From: an uncultured Alphaproteobacteria bacterium
Lineage (GTDB): Bacteria; Pseudomonadota; Alphaproteobacteria; Rhizobiales; Aestuariivirgaceae
Direction of reading: 5' to 3'
Assembly (NCBI GenBank): GCA_945957365.1
Contig: CAMFKI010000029.1
Span: forward strand, 1-42,481
DNA: 42,481 bases
Below the pieces are notes generated by a model. It did not search any database and was not told the origin of the DNA. It worked only from the letters and a program-made list of their open reading frames with translations. Positions within the stretch are counted from its first letter, which is position 1, and the number at the start of each line of letters is the position of its first letter. Positions 25,916 to 33,351 of this stretch are shown here, piece by piece. The translations under genes were made by a program, and so were the position numbers.

Positions 25916-26962
25916 TTGAATGGCGGTATTGCATTGATAAATAAAGAGAAAATATTCTCCGTTGCGCCCATGATGGACTGGACCGACCGGCATTGCCGTG
26001 TCTTCCACCGCCAGATGACGCGCCATGCGCTGCTCTATACCGAGATGGTCACCGCCTTGGCGATCCGCCATGGCGACCGTCAGCGGCTGCTCGGTTTCGA
26101 CTCGCTGGAGCAGCCGGTCGCGCTGCAGGTCGGCGGTAGCGATCCGAAACTCCTGGCCGAGGCCGCGAAGTGGGGAGAGGATTTCGGCTACAGCGAGATC
26201 AACCTCAATGTCGGGTGCCCCTCGGACCGGGTGCAGACCGGCCGCTTCGGCGCCTGCCTGATGGCCGAGCCGGCCTTGGTGCGCGACTGCCTCGCCGCCA
26301 TGCGTGCGGCCGTCGGCGTGCCGGTCACCATCAAGTGCCGCATCGGCATCGATGAGCAGGACGAGGAAGACGATTTCACCAACTTCATCGAGACGGTGAT
26401 GCAGTCAGGTGTCACGACCTTCGTCGTCCACGCCCGCAAGGCCTGGCTGAAGGGGCTCTCGCCGAAGGAGAACCGCGAGGTGCCGCCGTTGAACTACCAG
26501 CGTGTCTATCGCATCAAGAAAATGCATCCCGGCAACAACATCATCATCAACGGCGGCATCGACACCATCGACGATGCATTGGCACATCTGCAGCATGTCG
26601 ACGGCGTCATGCTGGGGCGTGCGGCCTACAACACGCCCTGGCTGTTGGCCGAAGTCGATCACCGCATCTTCGGCGACGCCCGCAGCGTGGTCGATCCGCT
26701 GGATGTGGTCGAGCGGATGAAACCCTATGTTTCACAACAGCTTGCGCAAGGTGTCTGGCTGCAGAACATCACCCGCCACATGCTCGGCCTGTTCCATGGC
26801 ATGCCGGGAGGCCGGCTGTGGCGGCGCGTGCTCTCGGAACAGGCGCCGAAGCCCGGCGCCGGCATCGATGTGCTTGAAAACGCAGCGAAAGAAGTCGCTT
26901 CCCGGATCAGCCGGCCTGCAGACGTCCAGCCCGCCCGCCACGACGCGTCTTGCGCCGCGTAA
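25916..26962 (+). CDS. dusA: tRNA dihydrouridine(20/20a) synthase DusA
   Basis: A 348-residue FMN enzyme reducing uridine to dihydrouridine at positions 20/20a of tRNA. It follows the DusA pattern closely: FSVAPMMDWTDRHCRVFHR, LLYTEMVTALAI, QVGGSDPKLLAEAAKW, EINLNVGCPSDRVQTGRFGACLM with the catalytic Cys, HARKAWLKGLSPKENREVPPL, INGGIDTIDDALAHLQHVDGVMLGRAAY, and TRHMLGLFHGMPGGRLWRR. The start is unclear: TTG at 25916 or TTG at 25934 are in frame, and no ATG precedes the conserved N-terminus. Its 3' end overlaps the convergent DUF1289 gene by 56 bases. Confidence 0.93.
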   Translation: MNGGIALINKEKIFSVAPMMDWTDRHCRVFHRQMTRHALLYTEMVTALAIRHGDRQRLLGFDSLEQPVALQVGGSDPKLLAEAAKWGEDFGYSEINLNVGCPSDRVQTGRFGACLMAEPALVRDCLAAMRAAVGVPVTIKCRIGIDEQDEEDDFTNFIETVMQSGVTTFVVHARKAWLKGLSPKENREVPPLNYQRVYRIKKMHPGNNIIINGGIDTIDDALAHLQHVDGVMLGRAAYNTPWLLAEVDHRIFGDARSVVDPLDVVERMKPYVSQQLAQGVWLQNITRHMLGLFHGMPGGRLWRRVLSEQAPKPGAGIDVLENAAKEVASRISRPADVQPARHDASCAA

Positions 26963-27143
26963 GTCCTTCAACGCGCTCGGGAAGTTCCGCCATCACGGTG
27001 CGCCGCTCTTCGGCCGACATGCCCAGCCAGCCGCCGATCTCGCCGCGCGTCCGGCCGCAGCCGATGCAGAAGCCGGTTTCCGGATCGACCACGCAGATCT
27101 TGATGCACGGCGTCTCGATGGCGGTCAGCTGAGGTGCGTTCAT
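26907..27143 (-). CDS. DUF1289 small cysteine-rich protein
   Basis: A 78-residue protein with the DUF1289 signature: ETPCIKICVVDPETGFCIGCGRT, cysteines at about 13, 17, 26 and 29 (C-x3-C-x8-C-x2-C), followed by EIGGWLGMSAEERRTVMAELPER. The cysteines could bind zinc or an Fe-S cluster; the family has no assigned function. It is common in alphaproteobacteria, often near cob genes as here. The basic C-terminal tail is RRKTRRGGRAGR. It is read in the same direction as cobS, 50 bases downstream of it, so co-transcription is likely. Confidence 0.88.
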   Translation of the reverse strand: MNAPQLTAIETPCIKICVVDPETGFCIGCGRTRGEIGGWLGMSAEERRTVMAELPERVEGLTRRKTRRGGRAGRLQAG

Positions 27144-27193
27144 GTTCTGAAGATAATGCTGCCGTGCCCGGAAGGTAGTTCAAAAACGGCGGT

Positions 27194-28012
27194 TTATCGA
27201 AATGCCACGGCGGCGGCGTAAACCGCCAGCATGGCCGTCTCGGCGAGGATCTGGCCTGCGCCGCAGACGTCACCTGTCTGGCCCCCGATCTTGCGGATGG
27301 CGAGCGAGCGCAGCATGGCGAGCGCCAGTCCGCCCGCCACCAGCGCCAGAACGCCCGCCTCCGGCGACAGCACGAGACTGCCGCCCGTCCCAGCCGCGAT
27401 GCCGCCGATGGCCAGCGCCAAAAGGGTGGTGTTGCGCGTCGGCTGGCCCGCCAGCACCGACAGGCCGTGCGATCGGGCGGGCCGCGTCGCCCACAACAGG
27501 TCGACCATCAGCGCGCGTGAAAACGCCGCCGCACCGGCGACCAGAACGATGATCGCAAGCGGTTTCAGCAACAGCAGCGCCCCCAGAAGCGAGGCCCGTG
27601 CCAGCACGGTGATCACCAAAGCCAGGGTGCCGAAGGCGCCGATCCGGCTATCCTTCATGATCTCCAGGCGCTCTTCCCGGGTTGCGCCGCCGCCGAAGCC
27701 ATCGGCCACGTCGGCGAGCCCATCCTCATGAAAAGCCCCGGTAATCATCGCCGCGATGGCCAGCGCGAAGAGGCCACAGAACAGTTCCGGCAGGCGCGCC
27801 AGATGGGCCAGCAGGAGGGCAAGGCCGGTTACTGCGCCCACACAGATGCCGACCACGGGAAACATCCACATGGCATCGCGCAGCGGCGGCGGATCGACGG
27901 TGCGCACGAACGGCACCGGCATCCGCGTCAAAAAGCGCAATGCCATCAGGAACGAGGCAAACGGCCGGAACCGCCCGCGGTGTACGCTGCGAGGCTCGAA
28001 CGCGTCGCTCAT
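27194..28012 (-). CDS. cobS: Adenosylcobinamide-GDP ribazoletransferase (cobalamin synthase)
   Basis: A 272-residue membrane enzyme joining adenosylcobinamide-GDP with alpha-ribazole (phosphate), the last assembly step of cobalamin. Family motifs are LRFLTRMPVP near the start, GAFHEDGLADVADGFGGG, and KDSRIGAFGTLALV, with several hydrophobic helices and GQTGDVCGAGQILAE near the end. The Asp- and Glu-rich loop binds Mg and substrate. The ATG at 28012 (MSDAFEP) lies shortly before the conserved region, though no ribosome site is strong; ATG 28069 is also in frame. It is divergent from cobT, whose product makes its substrate. Confidence 0.92.
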   Translation of the reverse strand: MSDAFEPRSVHRGRFRPFASFLMALRFLTRMPVPFVRTVDPPPLRDAMWMFPVVGICVGAVTGLALLLAHLARLPELFCGLFALAIAAMITGAFHEDGLADVADGFGGGATREERLEIMKDSRIGAFGTLALVITVLARASLLGALLLLKPLAIIVLVAGAAAFSRALMVDLLWATRPARSHGLSVLAGQPTRNTTLLALAIGGIAAGTGGSLVLSPEAGVLALVAGGLALAMLRSLAIRKIGGQTGDVCGAGQILAETAMLAVYAAAVAFR

Positions 28013-28074
28013 GGTATGTGGCAGTCCCGATTCCTGTAGTGAATTGGGTGTGAAAATAGGAGCCTTCATCTCAA

Positions 28075-29100
28075 ATGACAAATGCAGCCTCGGGATTGCC
28101 GTTCGACGATATACGCAAACTGGTAAAGGAAATTCCCGGTCCCGACCTTGATGCCGTGGCTGCCTGTCGGACGCGCGAGGGCCAGCTGACCAAGCCTCCC
28201 GGCGCCCTGGGGCGGCTGGAAAACCTGAGCGAATGGCTGTGTGCCTGGCAGGCCAAGCATCCGCCGGCATCCGAGCGTGTGGTGGTTGCCGTCTTTGCCG
28301 GAAACCATGGTGTTGTTGCACAGGGTGTTGCTGCCTACCCGCAGGAAGTGACCATGCAGATGGTTGCCAATTTCCAGCATGACGGCGCTGCCGTGAACCA
28401 GATCTGCAAGAGCTTCGACCTCGGCCTCAAGGTGTTCGAACTCGCCCTCGAGAAACCGACCCGCGACATCACGCAGGATGCGGCGCTCGACGAGGCCGAA
28501 TGCGCCGCCACCATGGCCTATGGCATGGAGGCGACGGAGGGCTGCGATATCCTGTGCGTGGGCGAAATGGGGATCGGCAACACGACCATCGCCGCAGCCA
28601 TCTGCCACGGCCTGTTCGGCGGTGAGCCGCGGGACTGGGTGGGCCCGGGGACCGGTGTCGACTCGAAAGGGCTGGAGCGCAAGGCGGACGCCGTTCGCCG
28701 CGCCGTGGCGCTGCACAAGCCGCATCTCGGCGATCCGCTGGAAGTGCTGCGCCGCCTCGGCGGACGCGAACTCGCTGCCATGGCGGGCGCCGTCCTCGCG
28801 GCCCGTCTGCAGCGCATCCCGGTGATCCTCGATGGCTATGTGGCGACGGCCGCCGCGGCGGTGCTGTTCGCCATGCGGCCCGATGCGCTGGACCATTGCG
28901 TGGCCGGCCACCTCTCGGCGGAGCCTGCGCATCGCCGGCTGCTGGAGAAACTGGGGCTGAAGCCCATTCTCGAACTCAACATGCGGCTGGGTGAAGGTTC
29001 GGGCGCTGCCATGGCGGCGGGGATCGTGAAGGCGGCCGCAAATCTGCACAACGGCATGGCCACCTTCGCCTCGGCGGGCGTCAGCAACAAGGAAGAATAG
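28075..29100 (+). CDS. cobT: Nicotinate-nucleotide-dimethylbenzimidazole phosphoribosyltransferase
   Basis: A 341-residue enzyme transferring phosphoribose from nicotinate mononucleotide to 5,6-dimethylbenzimidazole, giving alpha-ribazole phosphate for CobS. Motifs are LTKPPGALGRLENLSEWL, VVAVFAGNHGVVAQGVAAYPQEVT, CVGEMGIGNTTIAAAI and GPGTGVDSKGLERK. DGYVATAAAAVL follows, with LNMRLGEGSGAAMA carrying the catalytic Glu near the C-terminus. The length is normal. It lies divergent from cobS across 62 bases, too short to hold a cobalamin riboswitch. GGAG is present 12 bases before the ATG. Confidence 0.95.
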   Translation: MTNAASGLPFDDIRKLVKEIPGPDLDAVAACRTREGQLTKPPGALGRLENLSEWLCAWQAKHPPASERVVVAVFAGNHGVVAQGVAAYPQEVTMQMVANFQHDGAAVNQICKSFDLGLKVFELALEKPTRDITQDAALDEAECAATMAYGMEATEGCDILCVGEMGIGNTTIAAAICHGLFGGEPRDWVGPGTGVDSKGLERKADAVRRAVALHKPHLGDPLEVLRRLGGRELAAMAGAVLAARLQRIPVILDGYVATAAAAVLFAMRPDALDHCVAGHLSAEPAHRRLLEKLGLKPILELNMRLGEGSGAAMAAGIVKAAANLHNGMATFASAGVSNKEE

Positions 29101-29109
29101 GGGCAGGCC

Positions 29110-29718
29110 ATGGGCCTCGACGCGCTTCTCGCCACGGTTCGCAACTGCCGGATCTGCGCGGAGGCGGCGAGGCCCCTGCCGCATGACCCCCGCCCGGTGC
29201 TGCAGGCGGGACGAACGGCCCGCCTGCTGATTGCCGGTCAGGCCCCCGGGGTGCGTGTCCATGCCTCGGGACGGCCCTTCACCGACCCGTCCGGCGTCAG
29301 GCTGCGGGACTGGCTGGGACTGACCGAGGCCACGTTCTACGACCCGCGCCACGTGGCGATCCTGCCCATGGGCTTCTGCTTTCCCGGCCTCGACGCCAAG
29401 GGTGGCGACCTGCCGCCGCGGACCGAATGCACGCCGGCCTGGCGGACGCAGCTGATGGCGCAGATGCCCAGGATCGAACTGGTTGTCTGTCTCGGTGGTT
29501 ATGCCATGCGCTGGCACATGGGGCCGGCGTGGCCTGGAACCGTGGATGCGGCGGTGAAGGGCTGGCGCGGCGGCCTCGCGCTGACGCCACCGGTGATTGC
29601 GCTGCCCCATCCGTCATGGCGCAACAGCGGCTGGCTGAAGCGCAACCCGTGGTTCGCGGCAGAGCTGCTGCCGGACCTGCAGGCCCGCGTTGCGCGGCTT
29701 CTCGGCCCGCGTGCTTGA
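29110..29718 (+). CDS. Uracil-DNA glycosylase superfamily protein with Fe-S-type cysteines
   Basis: A 202-residue UDG-fold protein. Motif 1 reads LIAGQAPGVRVHASGRPF (near 40-57), where family 4 enzymes have GEAPG; the C-terminal motif is LPHPSWRN near 164, with the HPS loop that enters DNA. Cysteines at 13, 16, 90 and 107 (C-x2-C-x73-C-x16-C) match the [4Fe-4S] spacing of family 4/5 enzymes. It would remove uracil or another damaged base, but the Gln in motif 1 makes the base specificity uncertain. It starts 9 bases after cobT, and the Fe-S carrier gene follows 52 bases later. Confidence 0.8.
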   Translation: MGLDALLATVRNCRICAEAARPLPHDPRPVLQAGRTARLLIAGQAPGVRVHASGRPFTDPSGVRLRDWLGLTEATFYDPRHVAILPMGFCFPGLDAKGGDLPPRTECTPAWRTQLMAQMPRIELVVCLGGYAMRWHMGPAWPGTVDAAVKGWRGGLALTPPVIALPHPSWRNSGWLKRNPWFAAELLPDLQARVARLLGPRA

Positions 29719-29770
29719 AGCGCCCTCCACCACGTTCTAGATGACGGAACCACAAGGGATTCTGAAGCAC

Positions 29771-30883
29771 ATGGCCACCGTCACGCAGGACGACATCCTC
29801 TCGGTTCTGAAGCGCATCGCCGCCCCCGATGGGCGCGGCAACGTGGTATCCGCCGGACTGGTCTCCGACATCGCCATCCAGGGCGGCACGGTGATGTTCG
29901 CGCTGACCACCAGCCCGCAGCACGTGAAGTCGATGGAGGCCCTGCGTGGCGCGGTGGAGAAGGCGGTGCTCGGCATCGCGGGCGTCGACAAGGCGATGGT
30001 GGCGCTGACCGCCGAGCGCGCGCCGGCCCAGCCGGGCCAACCCGCCCAGCCGCAGAGCCAGCGCGGAACCGGCATACCCGGAATCAAGCACCTGATCGCC
30101 GTGGCGTCGGGCAAGGGCGGCGTCGGCAAGTCGACAACGGCCGTCAACCTGGCGCTCGGCCTCACATCGCTCGGCCTCAAGGTCGCCGTGCTCGATGCCG
30201 ATGTTTACGGGCCCTCCATCCCCAAGCTCTTCGGCCTCACGGGGAAGCCCGAGCCTTCCGACGCAGCCGGCAAGAAGATGAAGCCGATGACGCGCTACGG
30301 TGTGGAGGTGATGTCCATCGGCTTCCTCGTGCCGGAGGACACGGCGATGATCTGGCGCGGCCCGATGGTGATGTCGGCCCTGACCCAGCTGCTGCGCGAG
30401 ACGGAGTGGGGCGAGGCTGACGTGATGGTGATCGACATGCCCCCCGGCACCGGCGACGTGCAGCTGACGCTCGCCCAGCAGACGCCCCTCTCGGGCGCGG
30501 TGATCGTTTCCACCCCGCAGGACCTCGCCCTGATCGACGCGCGCAAGGGCCTCAACATGTTCAAGAAGGTGAATGTGCCGGTGATCGGCATCGTCGAGAA
30601 CATGAGCTATTTCGTGTGCAGCAAGTGCGGCGAGCGCCACGAGATCTTCGGCCATGGCGGCGCGCGGGAAGAAGCCGAAAGGATCGGCGTGCCCTTCCTC
30701 GGCGAGATCCCGCTCGACAAGGAAGTGCGGCTGCGCTCGGACTCGGGCGAACCGGTGGCCGCCACCCAGCCCGACAGCCTGCATGCCGCCCTCTATCGCG
30801 ATGTGGCGCGTCAGGTCTGGGCAAGCCTTTCGGGTGGAAAGCTGGCCCGTCCGGCGCCGCGGATCGTGGTGGAAGGCCAATAG
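29771..30883 (+). CDS. apbC: Mrp/ApbC Fe-S cluster carrier ATPase
   Basis: A 370-residue P-loop protein that delivers Fe-S clusters to apoproteins. The N-terminal MIP18-like (DUF59) domain spans about 1-80 (TQDDILSVLKRIAAPDG and GLVSDIAIQGGTVMFAL). A Pro/Gln linker follows, then deviant Walker A GKGGVGKST at 114-122, DADVYGPSIPKLFG, VIDMPPGTGDVQLT, and the cluster-binding CxxC in YFVCSKCGERHEIFGHGGA. The ATG at 29771 is preferred because family members begin at this point; an ATG at 29741 adds ten residues. It may be co-transcribed with the Fe-S-type glycosylase gene. Confidence 0.93.
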   Translation: MATVTQDDILSVLKRIAAPDGRGNVVSAGLVSDIAIQGGTVMFALTTSPQHVKSMEALRGAVEKAVLGIAGVDKAMVALTAERAPAQPGQPAQPQSQRGTGIPGIKHLIAVASGKGGVGKSTTAVNLALGLTSLGLKVAVLDADVYGPSIPKLFGLTGKPEPSDAAGKKMKPMTRYGVEVMSIGFLVPEDTAMIWRGPMVMSALTQLLRETEWGEADVMVIDMPPGTGDVQLTLAQQTPLSGAVIVSTPQDLALIDARKGLNMFKKVNVPVIGIVENMSYFVCSKCGERHEIFGHGGAREEAERIGVPFLGEIPLDKEVRLRSDSGEPVAATQPDSLHAALYRDVARQVWASLSGGKLARPAPRIVVEGQ

Positions 30884-30917
30884 TTGCGTCGCGGCCCGGT
30901 TGATGAAAAATTAACCC

Positions 30918-30955
30918 CGCCCGCGCTGTTTATGCGAAAGGTTTCACAGCGGGCG
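30918..30955. terminator. Stem-loop between apbC and the acidic membrane protein gene
   Basis: CGCCCGC(GC)TGT (30918-30929) pairs with ACAGCGGGCG (30946-30955) as a 10-bp stem with a 2-base bulge and 16-base loop. It lies 35 bases after the apbC stop. There is no T-run, so it may be a Rho-type or attenuating structure. Confidence 0.4.
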
Positions 30956-30981
30956 AATCGATTGAGCCCGAGGAGGGTATG

Positions 30982-31665
30982 ATGGCAAAGCTGATGTGGA
31001 TTTGCGGCATCCTGCTGTTCGCGGCAGGTGTGGCCCTCGGCGTCATTCTCCTCCTGTCGACGGCGCGGCCCGGCGGAATCGATATCCAGACGGCGGTGAC
31101 CCTGCTGGTGGGCGGCGTTCTGGCGCTCGGCATCGGCGGCATGATCGATGCGCTGTCCGAACTGCGCCCGCAGGTTGTTGCCGCTCCGCCCGTTGCTGCA
31201 CCTGTCGCACCCATTCCCGAATTCGACCCGCGAAGCGCCAAGATGCCGGCCAGCCAGCCGGACACCGTCGCTGCGGCGGACGAAGAAATGTCTCGTCCGA
31301 CGCGCGACACGATCAAGGCACTGGAACAGGCGCGCCAGAAGATCGAGCAAGCCTTCGACACCCGCGAAACCACCGAGGCGAGTGAGGCGCCCGTCGAGGC
31401 CGAAGCGCCAGCCGAAGTCGAGGCTGAGGCCGAGGCCCCAACCGAAGCCGAAGATGCTGTGGTCGAGGAGGAAGCCGTCGCCGAAGAAGAGGTGATGGAC
31501 GACGGACAGCTCTATGTGGTCGAGGAGCGCGTCATCCGCCGCCATCCCGCCCGCATCCTGTCAGACGGCACGGTCGAGGCGGAGACCGCCGAGGGCTGGA
31601 TGCGCTTCGAGAACCTCGAGCACCTCGACGAATATCTGGACGCGATGGAACCGGCGCGGAACTGA
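30982..31665 (+). CDS. Membrane-anchored acidic protein of unknown function
   Basis: A 227-residue protein I do not recognise by family. Two membrane helices lie at the N-terminus (about 5-28 and 37-58), followed by a Pro/Ala-rich linker and a short charged helix (TIKALEQARQKIEQAF). A low-complexity Glu/Ala tract follows (about 133-175: many EA, AE and EE pairs). The C-terminus is a compact part with YVVEERVIRRHPARILSDGTVEAETAEGWMRFENLEHLDEYLD, which may be a small folded domain. ATGs at 30979 and 30982 follow GGAGG; 30982 has the better spacing. It ends 3 bases from the convergent GST gene. Confidence 0.75.
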   Translation: MAKLMWICGILLFAAGVALGVILLLSTARPGGIDIQTAVTLLVGGVLALGIGGMIDALSELRPQVVAAPPVAAPVAPIPEFDPRSAKMPASQPDTVAAADEEMSRPTRDTIKALEQARQKIEQAFDTRETTEASEAPVEAEAPAEVEAEAEAPTEAEDAVVEEEAVAEEEVMDDGQLYVVEERVIRRHPARILSDGTVEAETAEGWMRFENLEHLDEYLDAMEPARN

Positions 31666-31668
31666 GCC

Positions 31669-32307
31669 TCAGCGGCTGGACTTGCCAGGGGCACTCGGCA
31701 TCAGGTCATAGGGGTGGGCCCAGCCGGGCAGGGCCTTCACGGCGTCCATCCAGCGCGACACATTGGCGAAATCGCCCAGCGGCACGGTCAGCTCATCGCC
31801 GTAATGGAGATAACCGACCATCGAGAGATCGGCGATGGTGGGACGTCCGCCCACGATGAACGGTTTGTCCTGCAGATGGTGGTCGACAATCTTCAGGGCA
31901 TTGATGATGCGGGCACGCAGAAACTCCGTCACCGGCGTTTCGCCGGTCTTGGCGAACTGGATGAGATAGCGGAGCGTGGCGAGGCTGGCCGTGAACTTGT
32001 GATTGTCGAACAGGATCCACCGCCACACCTCGCGGCGCTCGTCGGCATCCTTTGCGCCGAACTGGCCGGTGACCTCGGTGAGGTAGTCGAGGATCACGCC
32101 TGACTGGCTGAGCTTCTTGCCGTCATGCTCCAGCACCGGCACTTCACCCATTTCGTTGAACGTCGAGCGGTACTCCGCGGTGCGCGTTTCGCCGTGGAAG
32201 AAATCCACCCACACCGGCTCCCAGGACAGGCGGCAAAGCTCCAGCATCAGCGCCGCCTTGTAGGCGTTGCCCGATTCTCCCATGCAATAGAGCCTGTAAT
32301 CCGCCAT
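31669..32307 (-). CDS. Glutathione S-transferase family protein
   Basis: A 212-residue GST. The N-terminal thioredoxin-like domain runs to about 80: YRLYCMGESGNAYKAALMLEL, with the Ser in GESGN near 12 as the probable thiol-stabilising residue, cis-Pro in MGEVPVLEHDG, and SQSGVILDYL binding the gamma-glutamyl group. The C-terminal helical domain contains FIVGGRPTIADLSMVGYL, the N-capping box. It could conjugate or reduce electrophiles; substrate unknown. It is read in the same direction as the universal stress protein gene, 27 bases away, which makes a minus-strand cluster with the SLC13 transporter. Confidence 0.9.
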   Translation of the reverse strand: MADYRLYCMGESGNAYKAALMLELCRLSWEPVWVDFFHGETRTAEYRSTFNEMGEVPVLEHDGKKLSQSGVILDYLTEVTGQFGAKDADERREVWRWILFDNHKFTASLATLRYLIQFAKTGETPVTEFLRARIINALKIVDHHLQDKPFIVGGRPTIADLSMVGYLHYGDELTVPLGDFANVSRWMDAVKALPGWAHPYDLMPSAPGKSSR

Positions 32308-32334
32308 TCCTCAGATCCTTCCTTGCCTTCGTGA

Positions 32335-33342
32335 CTACCTGACGTCCAGCACGCTGGTGCGCGCCTTGCGCACGACCTCGGTTGCGGTCGAGCCGCGCGC
32401 CAGCCGCTCGAGGCGCGAGCGTCCCTCGTCGGTTACCACGATCACCTTGTAGAGCGAACCAACTTCCACGATCTCTTCCACGGGATTTCCAACCGCCACA
32501 CGTGTTTCCGCAACCTGTATCTTCATCGCCTTGAGCAGGGCCCGGGCGTTGGCGACGGCCTCCTCCGCCGCCGGCCGCCCGGCCGCCGTGTCGGCCACGG
32601 AAAACAGGGTGATCGGCTCGCCCGTGACATCGGCGAGCACGGCCGAGCGGCGCACGGCCTGCATCGAGCGGGAGCTGCCGTCGGTGCAGATGAAGAAGCC
32701 TTTCTTGTCCTCGCCGGCGCGCGCCACGAGAACCGAGCACGGAGCCATGGTGGTGACCGTCTGGACGATTCCCGAGCGAAAGAAGGCCATGACCTCGCCG
32801 TGCCAGCGCGACGGCTGGCCCAGGATGATGAGATTGTAGGGGCCGAGCTCATACTGGTCGAGGATGCCATTGGCGACGTCGGGTGCGGTCTTGAGCTTCA
32901 GCACCACGGCGCGGCCCTCAGGGCTGCGGAATTCGAGCTTGTTGTCACCCGCGGGGTCGCCCCAGGCCTCGCTGCGCTGGGCCTCCTTCGGCCAGCCCTC
33001 GACATCGATCCCCTCCTGCTTCAGCACCTCCAGCGCCTGCTTCAGGTGGGTGACGCCCGGGATCTCGAAACCCGCCTCCAGCAGGTTCTCGCGCGCCAGC
33101 TTCACCTGCAGTCCGCCGGACTGCAGGCCCGAATCGATGGCGCGCACGAACAGCACGATGAGGTCGCAATTGTCCTGCACGCAGAAGCGCGCGGCGAAGC
33201 GCACGGTGACGAGGGCTTCCTCCGTGCCGTCGATGCAGGCGAGAATGCGGAACCGGTTGCGCCGCTGCGTGCGCAGGTTCTGCAGCGTCTTCTGCACCGC
33301 GGCTTCCTGCCGGTCCGAAAGGGTGGAGCGCTTGAACAGCAT
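32335..33342 (-). CDS. Tandem universal stress protein
   Basis: A 335-residue protein with two Usp domains in tandem. The first begins RFRILACIDGTEEALVTVRFAARF and ends near LGQPSRWHGEVMAFF and TMAPCSVLVAR. The second begins GFFICTDGSSRSMQAVRRSAVLAD and ends VIVVTDEGRSRLERLARGSTATEVVRKARTSVLDV, with the G-x9-G-S-T-type ATP-phosphate loop recognisable. Such proteins bind ATP and help under energy or envelope stress. It starts 9 bases after the SLC13 transporter gene in the same direction, hence one operon. The pairing suggests it tunes or protects the transporter. Confidence 0.9.
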   Translation of the reverse strand: MLFKRSTLSDRQEAAVQKTLQNLRTQRRNRFRILACIDGTEEALVTVRFAARFCVQDNCDLIVLFVRAIDSGLQSGGLQVKLARENLLEAGFEIPGVTHLKQALEVLKQEGIDVEGWPKEAQRSEAWGDPAGDNKLEFRSPEGRAVVLKLKTAPDVANGILDQYELGPYNLIILGQPSRWHGEVMAFFRSGIVQTVTTMAPCSVLVARAGEDKKGFFICTDGSSRSMQAVRRSAVLADVTGEPITLFSVADTAAGRPAAEEAVANARALLKAMKIQVAETRVAVGNPVEEIVEVGSLYKVIVVTDEGRSRLERLARGSTATEVVRKARTSVLDVR

Positions 33343-33351
33343 GGCTTCAGT

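Noticed and set aside
28013..28074. Cobalamin riboswitch between cobS and cobT
   Set aside because: The 62-bp gap is far too short for the riboswitch, and no B12-box sequence is seen.
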